This document shows, piece by piece, positions 39,201 to 47,106 of a stretch of DNA of 64,000 nucleotides. The first letter of the stretch is position 1; every line of letters begins with the position of its first letter. The notes beneath the pieces are model-generated. The model ran no database searches. It saw only the letters and a program-made list of their open reading frames with translations, and was not told where the DNA came from. The stretch is taken from contig OZ241330.1 in NCBI GenBank assembly GCA_965200045.1, forward strand, positions 2,108,001 to 2,172,000, read 5' to 3'. Position numbers and translations under genes: made by a program. The stretch is from Bin25 sp026709415. Lineage in GTDB: Bacteria; Bacteroidota; Bacteroidia; Flavobacteriales; Flavobacteriaceae.

Positions 39201-40691
39201 ATCACTGCCACCGTCAGTGGAACCTCCATTTCCAAGACTGTTACAATTATGGTCCTCGGTATCGCTCGTGCTGATGGTACTCGTATCGAAATCCAAGAAA
39301 ATCCGTCCGACTTGTTCTTCGTTGGAAAACCCCATCAATTCACCATCAAACATTACGACTCTGGTGATACCGAAATCAACTCTCCACCTGCAGGTTCTGC
39401 TGTGTGGACTGCCAATAACCCTAGAATGACGTTTAGTACCACCAATATCGGTGAAGGCACTGGAGCTGAAGTTGGTGTCGTAACCATCACTGTTAGATAC
39501 ACTTTTGATTCCGATGGAAACTATCTCGAAGATACCTACCAGATAAAAGTTACTCAAGGTCCGCTGATTCGAATCTTAGAAGATCTTCCCGAAGGATTTA
39601 AAAAAGGGGATACTCACACCCTAATGGCTGAATATTATAATGCCTCTGGAATGAAAATGACTCACCCAGACGGCTTGAGTTGGTCTTCCAGTGATGAAGC
39701 CTTCGCAACCGTTTCATCTAGCGGTTTGGTTACTGCCATTGGACCAGGAAATGTACGCATCAGAGTTGTCACTCAAGAAAGCGATCCTGATGATCGAATT
39801 TCTGATAATTATCGGTTTGATGTCTTGACGGATCCCGAACTCAAAATCAGTAATTTACCTGGAACATCTCTTCAATCTAATATACTGGTTGGTAGCACTC
39901 ATGGTTTGAATTATGAATACTATGACAATATGGGAGACAAAGTCAATAATTTACCGGGGGGGGCAACCGTTACTTGGACTTCTTCCGATATGGCCAAAAT
40001 CACCATCAATAAAACAACAGGAGTGATTACGGGTGTTTCTGCTGGAGAATCTGACATTACAGTGAGTGCCACGATCGATGGTGAAACCATTACTTCTTCA
40101 GTAACAATTTTTGTTCTTGCTAGTGCAGTACCCTTAAGAGTTGAGATTATTGAAGATTTGCCTGATCCATTTATAGTTGGTCAAAAACATACCCTTAAAT
40201 TTGATTATTATGATAGTCAAGGTAAAGCTATGCCACCATCTGATGGAAACCAAGTTTGGAGTTCGAATAAAAATAGGGCCGCTATGATTAGCAACACTAA
40301 TGAATTAACAGCCGTGAGAACAGGGGACTATACCATTAAACTAGTCTTTACAACTGGAGGTGTAACTTTACCGGAGGATACTCTTGATGTAACAATAGAA
40401 AAAGGCCCTATAGTTCGCATTGTGGATAATGTTCCAACTAATTTTGCTGTGGGAGATAAGCACACCATGTCGTTTGACTATTGGGATGGAACTAACACAA
40501 AAGTGACCCCAACCAATATTGAATGGAAAAGCAAGGATGGAAAAGGGGAAACAGGGGGATCAGCGACAATTGACGAAAGTTCAGGTTTGTTGACTGCAGT
40601 TAAAGCTGGTAATTTAGATATAAGTATCCTTATTAAAGACGACGACGATAAACTTATAACTAGACATAAAATTACAATCACCGTGAATTAA
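33243..40691 (+). CDS. Giant surface lipoprotein: coiled-coil stalk followed by about 23 Ig-like (Big_2) domains
   Basis: 2482 residues. The signal peptide ends VFAIILACQKDPLID (Cys23). Residues about 30-295 are strong coiled coil. From about residue 300 onward are about 23 bacterial Ig-like domains of some 90 residues with the Big_2 signature (WxSS-D/N, 'TGxITGVAAGTSDITV'). After two starter domains they form seven copies of a three-domain super-repeat of about 283 residues: type A beginning 'IIDLP', type B 'IEIVETDFPDPF', type C 'GPAIRIIENIP'. Two G8 runs lie in the gene and are in frame. No catalytic motif is visible. A long adhesive or spacing surface fibre is inferred. The gene is followed after 52 bases by another coiled-coil lipoprotein. 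Confidence 0.8.
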   Translation: MKFGNIIRLSRIILMVFAIILACQKDPLIDVLKPQISLLQIEYNQSKHKLDQLKTENTELKQKISSLQESYVLLQKQYQDELSGSEALQNEIDGVEKQLQTTIENNRLKRSALLTTLAELKEKVKNSSEEFQQLEENQKLLDETTKALNQVEKTQPILQELQNKIAEFQSDLNEHLLKKKEYEDLESEHSSKLDEISQLEKQIEKAEKTLEKLRLDFEINQLDQQLSDETSTNGLIEKVESDLADLNQQIKKLSTFAEILPKLKESLSETIETEKNLQLQLGDLKHEFYLLTGNTPPPAPVVNGPSIQVDSDMPKRFFIGDIYKLNYSFFNQEGVLSQPTGLVLWSSNNEKILKIDEVSGEIQAMGLGTVEVSITTQIDDQVYEDSLTIDVSNLLKHRVEIVQDIPNVFMPNQKHDLEFAYFDERGEKVTQPEGKVTWKSSNTQVLSVHPNTGEITALKSGSATIIVSLEHPENGVMTYSYQIQVQSDSIPPRLVIHDKPSNSRIGVNETYDLNFEYYNSSGQKVDIPNGLSFIWRSTETTKVTINSSTGVITGVAAGTSVISVSTIIEGQIISDRITITVSDGSVPNDADRVEIVETDFPNPFLVGQAHRFTLQFFDSNGNKINAPNGTAVWKSSKNRNARPNNSGEVTAERKGDATITVTFTISGNSKTLTDSYDITVEQGPAIRIIENIPSNFAPPQTFTLSYHYWNASGIKVNPPDGIRWKSATKSVATIDNRTGEVTAVGAGTSVITITTQESNNNDRISDTYEITVGGSPTVEPELRIIDLPTNSTISINGMQDLNFEYFDHTGTKSDLPQGATVTWTSSDTTKITIDTSSGVMTGVAEGTSDITVTATIDGKTITKTETITVSAGSVSQDADRIEIVETDFPDPFLVGQAHRFTLQFFDSNGNKINAPNGTAVWKSSKNRNARPNNSGEVTAERKGDATITVTFTISANSKELMDTYDITVEQGPAIRIIENLPSNFAPPQKHTLTYHYWNASGAKVDPPDGIRWRSATKSVATIDNSTGEVTAVGAGTSVITITTQESNNNDRISDTYEITVGGGSPTVEPELRIIDLPNNSTITINGTHDLDFEYYDNTGTKANLPTGVTPTWTSSDTTKITIDATTGVMTGVAAGTSDITASATIDGSPITARETITVSAGSLRTDGSRIEINEDLDLFFVGKTHTFTFTYYNNSDTETTEPAGSPQWTASNSRVTFSTSNIGESTGAEAGIVTITLRYTFDDDGSYLEDTYRFSVIEGSLVRILENLPEGFKKGQTHTLTAEYYDATGTKTTHPDGLSWSSNDENVATVDQNGQVTAVGPGSVRIRVVTQESTPSERKSTRYAFNVLTDPELKIIDLPDSSTIGINETQDLDFEYFDNTGTKVNLPMEATATWTSSDVSKITINASTGVITGVATGTSDIRVSTTIDGSPIMATETITVSAGSLRNDGSYITIQEDLPQLFFVGQTHMFAIKHYDSSDIEIAQPAGSAEWTASNSGMTFSTTTIGQGTAATSGTITITVRYTFDSDGNYLEDTYEIEVLQGPLVRIVEDIPEGFKKGQTHTLTADYYNSSGQKVTHPDGLTWTSRNADVATINRDSGLLTAVGPGTVTVVARTKGSTPRQSDTYAFTVLADSELKIIDLPPSSSITLSTSHDLNFEFYNSSGTKVNLPPGATVSWTSSDVSKVSVVSGTGVITGTGIGEADITASTTIDGATITAKATISVVAGSQRSDGSYIEIQDDLPDPFLVGQTHTFRIKYYDSTDTEITPLPAGSYEWTTTNNRITFSSSNSGVGVGAGPGTVKITVRYTFNSDGSYLEAIYRPKVIQGPLVQITENIPEGFKKGGRYILSAEYYDATGNNIGHPDGLSWSSSDDTVATVDSSTGEVIAVDPGKVTITVTTQESNMNSRINDTYEFDVLTDPDIKIIDLPTDSSINVGETHPLDYEYYDNMGAKVELPQGSTVTWTSSDSTKVSVDSSGVITGEAAGSADITATVSGTSISKTVTIMVLGIARADGTRIEIQENPSDLFFVGKPHQFTIKHYDSGDTEINSPPAGSAVWTANNPRMTFSTTNIGEGTGAEVGVVTITVRYTFDSDGNYLEDTYQIKVTQGPLIRILEDLPEGFKKGDTHTLMAEYYNASGMKMTHPDGLSWSSSDEAFATVSSSGLVTAIGPGNVRIRVVTQESDPDDRISDNYRFDVLTDPELKISNLPGTSLQSNILVGSTHGLNYEYYDNMGDKVNNLPGGATVTWTSSDMAKITINKTTGVITGVSAGESDITVSATIDGETITSSVTIFVLASAVPLRVEIIEDLPDPFIVGQKHTLKFDYYDSQGKAMPPSDGNQVWSSNKNRAAMISNTNELTAVRTGDYTIKLVFTTGGVTLPEDTLDVTIEKGPIVRIVDNVPTNFAVGDKHTMSFDYWDGTNTKVTPTNIEWKSKDGKGETGGSATIDESSGLLTAVKAGNLDISILIKDDDDKLITRHKITITVN
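36422..36429 (+). repeat. G8 homopolymer in the giant Ig-repeat gene
   Basis: Eight G in the coding strand at a domain junction (VGGGSP). The same junction in the previous copy (about 35560) has a shorter G6 run, so the length has changed by whole codons or slippage. In frame here. Confidence 0.75.
39956..39963 (+). repeat. Second G8 homopolymer in the giant Ig-repeat gene
   Basis: Eight G encoding LPGGAT in the last type-A domain. In frame. A slip here would truncate the protein shortly before its end. Confidence 0.75.
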
Positions 40692-40743
40692 ATGACCATT
40701 TCATTCAAATATTTATCATTATTTCACTTCATCCAATGAACTC

Positions 40744-41691
40744 TTGATGTCTTCAAATCGTATTTATAGTTGGTTGAAAAAGAGTAGTGTTCTCTTTGCC
40801 ATTGTGTGTTGTCTTTCTTGTTCTTCCAATGATGATTTGTTGGTAAACGATCTTCAAGAAACCTATGATAAGATTTCTCAAGACATTCAATTACTAGAAT
40901 CAGAATTAAAGTCCGTCATCACCGAAAATGCCGATCTGAAGAGTCAGGTGGAGGCACTGGAAAATCAACACAGTTTACTACAAACTGAATTTGAAACGGC
41001 CACAAAAAATCGCCAAGATCTCGATATTCGATTAGCATCTCTCAATGAAAACCTAAAAAACCAAATCGATGACTCCATGGCTGAACAGAATAGCCTTCAA
41101 AGCCAGATTGATGATTTGAAAAAAGAATTAGAAGAAATCGAAGGTCAAAATATCGATGATTTAAAGAAGAAAAATCTCGAGCAACAAGAAAGACTATCAG
41201 AACTGATTGCACTTCATACCGAATTCCAAAAGGAAATGAAAGATAGGGAAGATCAATTAACCTTGATCATGGAAGAAATTGAAAGCCTTCAAAACATCAC
41301 ATCACAACTTGAAAACAAAAAAAAAGAGCTAGATAATGCTCTTGAAGAATTAAAAAAATCAAAAGAACGAATCACTCAGCTAGAATCACAAATCAATCAA
41401 GTTTCAACAACCAATGTCACTGGAACTATATCCAACCAAGAGCTGGAACAGCTTCAAAATCGTTTGAATCAATTAAAAAAGGAATTAGAAGAATATCAAA
41501 ATCTAAAAGAATCCGTTGAAAATCAAAATCAGACGTTAAAAGAACTGGAGCAACTCAAAGCACAATACGATCAATTATTAAAACAACAGAGCCTTTCAAA
41601 AGCATCCATTGAACAATTAGAAAGGGAAATAGAACAACTAAGTCGAACGATTACTTGTTTCAAACTAGCATTAGAGGGGCTTAGCTGCTAA
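40744..41691 (+). CDS. Coiled-coil lipoprotein without a head domain
   Basis: 315 residues. The signal segment ends VCCLSCSSNDDLL (lipidation at Cys26 likely, acidic follow-up). Almost the whole remainder (about 35-305) is heptad coiled coil rich in E, K, Q and L ('LQSQIDDLKKELEEIEGQ', 'QLEREIEQLSRTI'), ending CFKLALEGLSC. It starts 52 bases after the giant Ig-repeat gene and its stalk resembles the stalk of that protein, so it could be a co-assembling partner or the leftover stalk of a protein that lost its head. No known family recognised. Confidence 0.7.
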   Translation: MMSSNRIYSWLKKSSVLFAIVCCLSCSSNDDLLVNDLQETYDKISQDIQLLESELKSVITENADLKSQVEALENQHSLLQTEFETATKNRQDLDIRLASLNENLKNQIDDSMAEQNSLQSQIDDLKKELEEIEGQNIDDLKKKNLEQQERLSELIALHTEFQKEMKDREDQLTLIMEEIESLQNITSQLENKKKELDNALEELKKSKERITQLESQINQVSTTNVTGTISNQELEQLQNRLNQLKKELEEYQNLKESVENQNQTLKELEQLKAQYDQLLKQQSLSKASIEQLEREIEQLSRTITCFKLALEGLSC

Positions 41692-41788
41692 AATGGATGA
41701 ATTCTTGTGATGGATTAATTCAAAGGGAATTCTATGGATGGCCCTTGATTTGATACCACTGCAAAAGAAATTTAGTACCTTTGGATTT

Positions 41789-42667
41789 ATGGATTATGAT
41801 GGAGTTATTGTCGTAGACGACAGAGGCGAAGCCGATTATTTTCATGGCAGAAAAAAGGAGAAAAAAATAATAGATGATTTATTGGGATTATCTCAAAGAA
41901 AAAACAAGGGATACTCGATACTGATTCAAGGTTCGCCAGGTGTTGGTAAAACAGCATTATTAGAAGAATATCAAACCGAAAAAATCAAAAAGCAATGGGA
42001 TGTAAAAACGTTAAGCATGAGTTGTCTTTGGGATACAAAACAATTTCACGATGCGTTATTTGGGGATAAATCTTTTGAAATAGGAGAAAAAGAAGCTAGT
42101 GGAAACATCAAATTAATCGGTGGAAAAGTCACGTATTTGGCAACAGAAAAAACATTTTCTAAATCATTAAGACAACTAAAAAAACCAACTATTCTGATTT
42201 TCGATGAAGCACAAATGATCGGTGTCAAAGGTCATGTTGGACAAGAAAGAGCTCAAAAAGCATCGGAGTTATTTGATGAACTGCACAATGCAAGAACAGA
42301 ACATGGTCTTGTGTTCTTAATCGCTGGATTAGGAACGACTGAAAATATTTTTCAAGCATTGAAAATATCAAGATTTAATGATTCGTGTATCATAAACTTG
42401 GGGGTATTAGACAAAGCATCAGAAAAAAAAATACTTTGGGATTATCTGACAAAAAGTGGTGGGGTCAAAAAAACAAATCCCCATCTCAACCATTGGATAG
42501 AACAGATGACACAAGAAACACATCAATGGGCTCACCATATTAGTTGCTACGGACAAATAGCATCGATTCTATCCAAGAAAAATAACGGCGTCTTGGATGA
42601 TGTATTATTAAAAAAAGTACTAGAAATTAGTCGAGAAAAAAAATCTGGTATTATGATAGAAGAGTGA
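41789..42667 (+). CDS. AAA/ORC-type ATPase, N-terminal part of a broken two-part gene (copy 1)
   Basis: I chose ATG 41789 over the upstream ATG 41738 because only from there does the protein align with copy 2 at 62561-63778 ('DRGEADYFHGR' against 'DRGKADYFHGR'). The Walker A GSPGVGKT and Walker B TILIFDEAQM are intact, followed by a sensor-like 'VFLIAGLGTT' and 'ETHQWAHHISCYGQIAS'. The frame stops at 42667, while the C-terminal part found in copy 2 continues in another frame (42664-43038), overlapping by four bases (GTGA). This is either a frameshift or a translationally coupled split. Cytoplasmic; function unknown. Preceded by two surface lipoproteins on the same strand. Confidence 0.75.
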   Translation: MDYDGVIVVDDRGEADYFHGRKKEKKIIDDLLGLSQRKNKGYSILIQGSPGVGKTALLEEYQTEKIKKQWDVKTLSMSCLWDTKQFHDALFGDKSFEIGEKEASGNIKLIGGKVTYLATEKTFSKSLRQLKKPTILIFDEAQMIGVKGHVGQERAQKASELFDELHNARTEHGLVFLIAGLGTTENIFQALKISRFNDSCIINLGVLDKASEKKILWDYLTKSGGVKKTNPHLNHWIEQMTQETHQWAHHISCYGQIASILSKKNNGVLDDVLLKKVLEISREKKSGIMIEE

Positions 42668-43038
42668 AACCGTTTACTAAGAAAGAGTGCCAGCAGATGG
42701 CTCAATTCTTAGATGTTAGTCAAAACCAAGAAGTTTTTTCAGCAGAAGTCATTATTGAATTTTTAAATAAGACCTATTCCTTGAATGAATCCGAAAGAAT
42801 CTTTCATCTAGCAGTAGAAAAAGGGGTTTTTCATCGAAATAAAGATAAAGATTATACCGTTCCCATTCCTTCCATGCGAACATGGTTGGTCAATCAATTC
42901 CTTAAAAAGAAAAAGCAAGTGAATGTATTGACCGTGGAAGAACTAAATCAACGATTAAAACCGAACGATGGTTTTAACCCAAAAAATAGTGATGAAAGAA
43001 AAGAAGTAGACAAGGAAAGAAAAAATACCAATGCCTAA
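42664..43038 (+). CDS. C-terminal part of AAA ATPase copy 1, in a shifted frame
   Basis: 124 residues from GTG 42664. Its sequence aligns with the C-terminal part of ATPase copy 2: 'EKGVFHRNKDKDYTVPIPSMRTWLVNQF' corresponds to 'ARGIL-stop-IRDDGFYQIPMPSLRTWMLQEY'. In the presumed ancestral protein this would be a winged-helix-like tail after the AAA module. The four-base GTGA overlap with the upstream stop would allow separate translation, so it may still be made as a second polypeptide. The last 30 residues are charged and probably disordered. Confidence 0.6.
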   Translation: MKPFTKKECQQMAQFLDVSQNQEVFSAEVIIEFLNKTYSLNESERIFHLAVEKGVFHRNKDKDYTVPIPSMRTWLVNQFLKKKKQVNVLTVEELNQRLKPNDGFNPKNSDERKEVDKERKNTNA

Positions 43039-43109
43039 AAATCATTTTCACTGGAAAACCCATGAAGTGAGGCGTTCCGTTCCCTAAAAAGTTTCTAAAG
43101 ACACCAATA

Positions 43110-44222
43110 TCAGTCATTGACTTTAATGGCGACTGACCAAGATTCTGTGGCATTATTAAACCCTCCAGGTCCATCCATCGTCGCAAAATATAAGTACTCG
43201 AGATTCCCATTTTCATCTAATAAGACACTACATCTTTCTAATTGACCTTGAGAAATAATTTCTCCAGACTCCTTTTTTAAGTTTTTTGAGTAAGCATGAG
43301 GATAGGGATCAAATGTCCAATGGATGGCATCCGAGGAATGAGCTAAAACACCATCTCCTATGGTTCCCGTGATTTTGCCTTTTTGATCTTTAGCTAATAG
43401 ATGAAACCCATCTTGGTCTTTCCAAAGACAAATATCTTCAACTTCAGTTTCTTGTTCACGGCTAAAAATAGGTGTTTGACTCAACACCTGATAAGGACCT
43501 TTAAAATCATCCGCTTTAGCGACTCCAATGGACATTCCTGATTGATATGGAAAAGAATCCAAATATCTTCGAGATTTAAACATCAGCACGACCGACCCAT
43601 CATTATGAATCCAGGGAGCCGGATTAGAGGTTAAAAAACTATAATAGGTGTTGGGTTTGACATCCAAAACAGGATCATCAAGACGCTGCCATGGGCCGTT
43701 GATGCTTTTTGAAAAAGCCACACCAATTCTTTTATTTGATCTTCCAATGATAGCATAGGGAGATTTTAAATCCAAGACATCTCCGGGCTCCAAATCATCA
43801 AAAGGATGCGTTGAACCCATATAAAACAAGACATAAGTATCTCCTGACTTGGTGATTTTAGGATTGTGAGTGGATTGACCATCCCAATATTGTGCTCCCC
43901 TTGCTGGTAATGCAACATCCTGAAATTCAAAAGGGCCTTCCGGATGGTCAGAAACAGCATGGACAATTTCTGATGCGACCATCCATCCAGGATGAAATCG
44001 AAGATATTTGGGTATTCTTGAAACAAACATATGGTATAACCCATCTTCTGTTTTGATGACCGAACTTCCCCAAACCCAATAATCCGCTTCGGAATACGCT
44101 TTGACATCTGGCAGAGGACCCAATCGATTCATCAATTGATTGGACTTTTGTTGACACCATCCATTATCCATTCCAACGAGGAACAAGGACATCATCAACA
44201 AGAATTTAAATTGCTTTTTCAT
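43110..44222 (-). CDS. Secreted five-bladed beta-propeller glycosidase (GH43/GH117-like)
   Basis: 370 residues with a signal peptide (MKKQFKFLLMMSLFLVGM, ending before QQKSNQ). Propeller repeats are visible: 'YWVWGSSVIKTEDGLYHMFVSR', 'HNPKITKSGDTYVLFYMGS', 'SNPAPWIHNDGSVVLMFKSR', 'EVEDICLWKDQDGFHLLAKD'. Acidic residues in the blades (for example the Glu-Asp of EVEDICLW) could be catalytic. This resembles GH43/GH117-type enzymes, but I cannot fix the CAZy family by eye. It is 5 bases downstream of the fucosidase gene and must be co-transcribed with it, so it probably acts on the same glycan. Confidence 0.7.
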   Translation of the reverse strand: MKKQFKFLLMMSLFLVGMDNGWCQQKSNQLMNRLGPLPDVKAYSEADYWVWGSSVIKTEDGLYHMFVSRIPKYLRFHPGWMVASEIVHAVSDHPEGPFEFQDVALPARGAQYWDGQSTHNPKITKSGDTYVLFYMGSTHPFDDLEPGDVLDLKSPYAIIGRSNKRIGVAFSKSINGPWQRLDDPVLDVKPNTYYSFLTSNPAPWIHNDGSVVLMFKSRRYLDSFPYQSGMSIGVAKADDFKGPYQVLSQTPIFSREQETEVEDICLWKDQDGFHLLAKDQKGKITGTIGDGVLAHSSDAIHWTFDPYPHAYSKNLKKESGEIISQGQLERCSVLLDENGNLEYLYFATMDGPGGFNNATESWSVAIKVND

Positions 44223-44227
44223 TTCGA

Positions 44228-46129
44228 TTAATTACTGTTATTTTCATTGACAACGAAAACCGGATCTAACTCAATCTGTAAGACTCTTAAATTGTCGAGT
44301 TCCAAATCAAGATCTTCATCATAAAACCATTTTTTGATGGTCGTTCCCGTACTTTCAACGGATAGTTCAATGGTTTTTTCTCCAGGATGATCGATTTGAA
44401 TTTCGCTTAAATAGCAAACCGATTCGGGATAGGAATGAGCTCGAACATTCTTAATGGCCACATCTTCTTTAAGCTCGATCACTTTGGTGGTATCGTCAAA
44501 TTGAAGTCGAACCTTAGCTCCCTTTGGAAATCTTTGCCTCCAATGTCGATTGATGTATAATTTAACCATGAAATTTCCCGGATCACTGACTTGAAATTTC
44601 CATTGGAGACTGCCAAAATCTTTGCTAAAATCCTGCGTATAACCTGAACGGCCGATGGATAAAGTTCCTTGTTCTCCGGAAATCAGTTCAGCATAGGTGG
44701 CAGGTAGTGAAATCAGTCCATTACTGAATTGATAAAGATCTTTCATGGATTCTGGTGTTTGGTCAAAGGTTAATTCAATTACCGAAACGGTTTCTTCTGG
44801 TAATTTTGATGGTAGCTCGATCACTGTTTCATGGAAATTATTCATGGTATTTTGTTGGGTGAATTTTAATTCTTGATCTAGTGAAAGGAGTTTTGCCGAT
44901 TGAATAGGCGTTTTCAAACCTCGAAAAGTCAATTGCTCCATGGTATGATCAAAAATATGTAAGTAGATTTTGTTCCCTTTGGTTGTTGAAGTGCCCCAAG
45001 GAAAATCTCTTTTAAAAATCATGGGCTGTGTTCCATAAATCGATGGACCATTTTCCTTGAGCCAATGTCCAATTTCATCAAGAATATCCAGACTGGCTTG
45101 CGGAATTTCACCCTCTGATGTGGGACCGACATTGAGTAAATAATTGGAACCTCTAGAGGCACATTTAGCCAGCGATTCGATTAATTGTTTTGGTGTTTTC
45201 CATTGGTGATCCCAAGATTTAAACCCCCAAGTGTTGTTCATCGTCGCAATGACTTCATAATCACCATCGAGAACCTTCCAAGGGATTTCATTATCTCCAA
45301 ACAATTGATAATCTCCAAAACCATTGCCTACTCGACTATTGACAAGTGTTTTGGGTTGGATTTCTTTGACTAAATCATAGAATCTTTTCGAATCTGTTGA
45401 AGTCATATTGGTTGGGGTATCGTACCAAATAATGCCAATAGGACCATATTGGGTAAGGAGTTCTCTGACTTGAGGAAAAGCTTTTTCTTGAATATAGAGC
45501 TCAAAATCATCATTGCGAAGTTCTTGTGGTGTCTCATACTGTCCCTCCCATTCTTGCCAATTGGCATTGGGATCATGCCAATCTTGACGATGAGAATAAT
45601 AAAAGCATAGCCTGATTCCGTTCAACTGGCATTCTTTGGCTAATTCGGCCATGATATCCTGACCAAATGGTGTTGCATCAACAATATCGTATTGGGAAGT
45701 TTTAGAATCATACATGGCAAAGCCATCATGATGTTTGGCGGTAATTACTATGTATTTCATACCACTTTCTTTGGCTGTTTGCACCCACTTTTTTGCATCA
45801 AATTTGGTGGGATTAAACTTTTTTGGTAAAAGAGTGTATTCACTATTCGGAATGGCTGCAAATCGCATAATTTGCTCTCCGATTCCTTCAATTTTTTCAC
45901 CTTTCCATACACCTGCTGGAACGGAGTACACACCCCAATGTATGAACAATCCAAACCGTGATTCTCGCCACCATTTGGCGATATCTTCTTCATGGTTATT
46001 CTGTCCATCAGCAGAATAAAATCCTACAAGGAACATCAAAATAAATAGCATCGAATTGCTGAAAATATCCCTGATGACATTTTCCATGAAACCCTTATTG
46101 AGTTTTTTACTTTTTTTTAAACTAAGCAT
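44228..46129 (-). CDS. Alpha-L-fucosidase, GH29
   Basis: 633 residues by the longest frame; the true start may be Met15 (MENVIRDIFSNSMLFIL), giving a signal peptide ending before DGQNNHEED. The GH29 barrel is obvious: 'WWRESRFGLFIHWGVYSVPAG', 'YIVITAKHHDGFAMYDS', 'LCFYYSHRQDWHDP', and the predicted nucleophile Asp237 in 'GPIGIIWYDTP'. The C-terminal 200 residues form the usual beta-sandwich and may include a carbohydrate-binding part. It removes alpha-linked fucose from glycans. Neighbouring PL8, GH88 and sulfatase genes suggest a fucosylated sulfated glycosaminoglycan as source. Followed by the propeller glycosidase. Confidence 0.92.
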   Translation of the reverse strand: MLSLKKSKKLNKGFMENVIRDIFSNSMLFILMFLVGFYSADGQNNHEEDIAKWWRESRFGLFIHWGVYSVPAGVWKGEKIEGIGEQIMRFAAIPNSEYTLLPKKFNPTKFDAKKWVQTAKESGMKYIVITAKHHDGFAMYDSKTSQYDIVDATPFGQDIMAELAKECQLNGIRLCFYYSHRQDWHDPNANWQEWEGQYETPQELRNDDFELYIQEKAFPQVRELLTQYGPIGIIWYDTPTNMTSTDSKRFYDLVKEIQPKTLVNSRVGNGFGDYQLFGDNEIPWKVLDGDYEVIATMNNTWGFKSWDHQWKTPKQLIESLAKCASRGSNYLLNVGPTSEGEIPQASLDILDEIGHWLKENGPSIYGTQPMIFKRDFPWGTSTTKGNKIYLHIFDHTMEQLTFRGLKTPIQSAKLLSLDQELKFTQQNTMNNFHETVIELPSKLPEETVSVIELTFDQTPESMKDLYQFSNGLISLPATYAELISGEQGTLSIGRSGYTQDFSKDFGSLQWKFQVSDPGNFMVKLYINRHWRQRFPKGAKVRLQFDDTTKVIELKEDVAIKNVRAHSYPESVCYLSEIQIDHPGEKTIELSVESTGTTIKKWFYDEDLDLELDNLRVLQIELDPVFVVNENNSN

Positions 46130-46337
46130 TATCCATTATTTTTCATTATTTCACTTCATCATTTGGTTGACATCTCATCCGTATCATGTCTATTTAAAGC
46201 ATTTGTTCATTTCCATTTTTATGCCTTGCTATCAAATGTTGTTTTTCAATCTCAATAATAGAAACACTACCGCTTAATTAATGGATTTAACTTGCTGTGT
46301 TCGTAACCATTCTTAAACCAAAACAACCGTTCTAGTG

Positions 46338-46369
46338 CTACCAATTAATTTATAAATTAATTGGTAGCG
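46338..46369. promoter_or_regulatory. Perfect 32-base palindrome
   Basis: Two 16-base arms (GCTACCAATTAATTTA and its complement) with no spacer, between the fucosidase start and the stop of the lipoprotein at 46398. It may act as a terminator for the lipoprotein gene or as a protein-binding site for the fucosidase operon. There is no T-run after it in either direction. Confidence 0.6.
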
Positions 46370-46397
46370 GGCTCATACACCAAACTCCTTCTGCCCA

Positions 46398-46976
46398 TTA
46401 AAAGCTTTCCTCTAAATTCAACTCTCCATCATCATAAACAATCCAAATACTACCACTCCAACAACCCTTTTCATTACAATCAACATCACTAAAACCAAAA
46501 CTTACCCAAACTCTATTGTCAACAACATAACGTTCAATCAAATTTTCCTCATCAACCGATTCAACATCATAAAGTTGTATTTTAATGGTTCCAAATTCCC
46601 CATCGCTATAAATTCTATACGCTATATCGCTTTTCTCGATGACCTTAAATACATCAACAAATGCTTGATTGACTTGTTTTTTAACATCCTCTATATCGTA
46701 TTTATATCCGTTTAGTCTGCCAACCCATATATCAAAACGTACATCACCAAAGTGTTCAAACTTTCCAATTGCTTTATAGCTATCGCTAACTGTTTTTTCA
46801 TTATCACAATTATCTAGCCCACTGCAATAATTTGAGCCAAATTCCTTATCAACTTCAATCACACTAAACCCAAACTCATTTTCGCTACCATCATCACCCT
46901 TATCACCTTTTGAACATGCCGATAATAACACACTCAAAAATATTAATCTCAAAAGTTTCATTTTTTTTAATTTCAT
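46398..46976 (-). CDS. Small lipoprotein of unknown function
   Basis: 192 residues. Signal segment with lipobox LSVLLSACSKGDKGDDGSE, so a lipidated protein with an acidic/glycine leader. The mature part is mixed alpha/beta and contains cysteines (YCSGLDNCDN and DVDCNEKGCWSG) that could form disulfides. No family recognised. It stands alone, with the perfect palindrome just downstream and small genes of unknown role upstream. Confidence 0.6.
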   Translation of the reverse strand: MKLKKMKLLRLIFLSVLLSACSKGDKGDDGSENEFGFSVIEVDKEFGSNYCSGLDNCDNEKTVSDSYKAIGKFEHFGDVRFDIWVGRLNGYKYDIEDVKKQVNQAFVDVFKVIEKSDIAYRIYSDGEFGTIKIQLYDVESVDEENLIERYVVDNRVWVSFGFSDVDCNEKGCWSGSIWIVYDDGELNLEESF

Positions 46977-47106
46977 AGTTACTTCCTTTCTTTTAATTCA
47001 TATAATCACAACCCATTGGGATTGTTTTAAATCATCACGGCTAAAGGTTTGCTGACCATTTCATTCAGTGAATCCGTGTTTCGTTGCTCATTGGGTATAT
47101 GATTGA

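Larger units (their letters stand above)
34717..40690 (+). repeat. Seven-copy ~850-bp super-repeat (three Ig domains each)
   Basis: Copies begin near 34717, 35581, 36449, 37300, 38149, 38999 and 39840 (spacing 841-868 bases). Copies 1 and 2 are almost identical at the DNA level over the type-B domain: bases around 35069-35225 reappear unchanged at 35931-36087, pointing to recent duplication or gene conversion, while the last copy is much more diverged. Confidence 0.85.

Noticed and set aside
41738..41788. Upstream ATG for ATPase copy 1
   Set aside because: The 17 extra residues have no counterpart in copy 2, whose conserved start aligns with ATG 41789.
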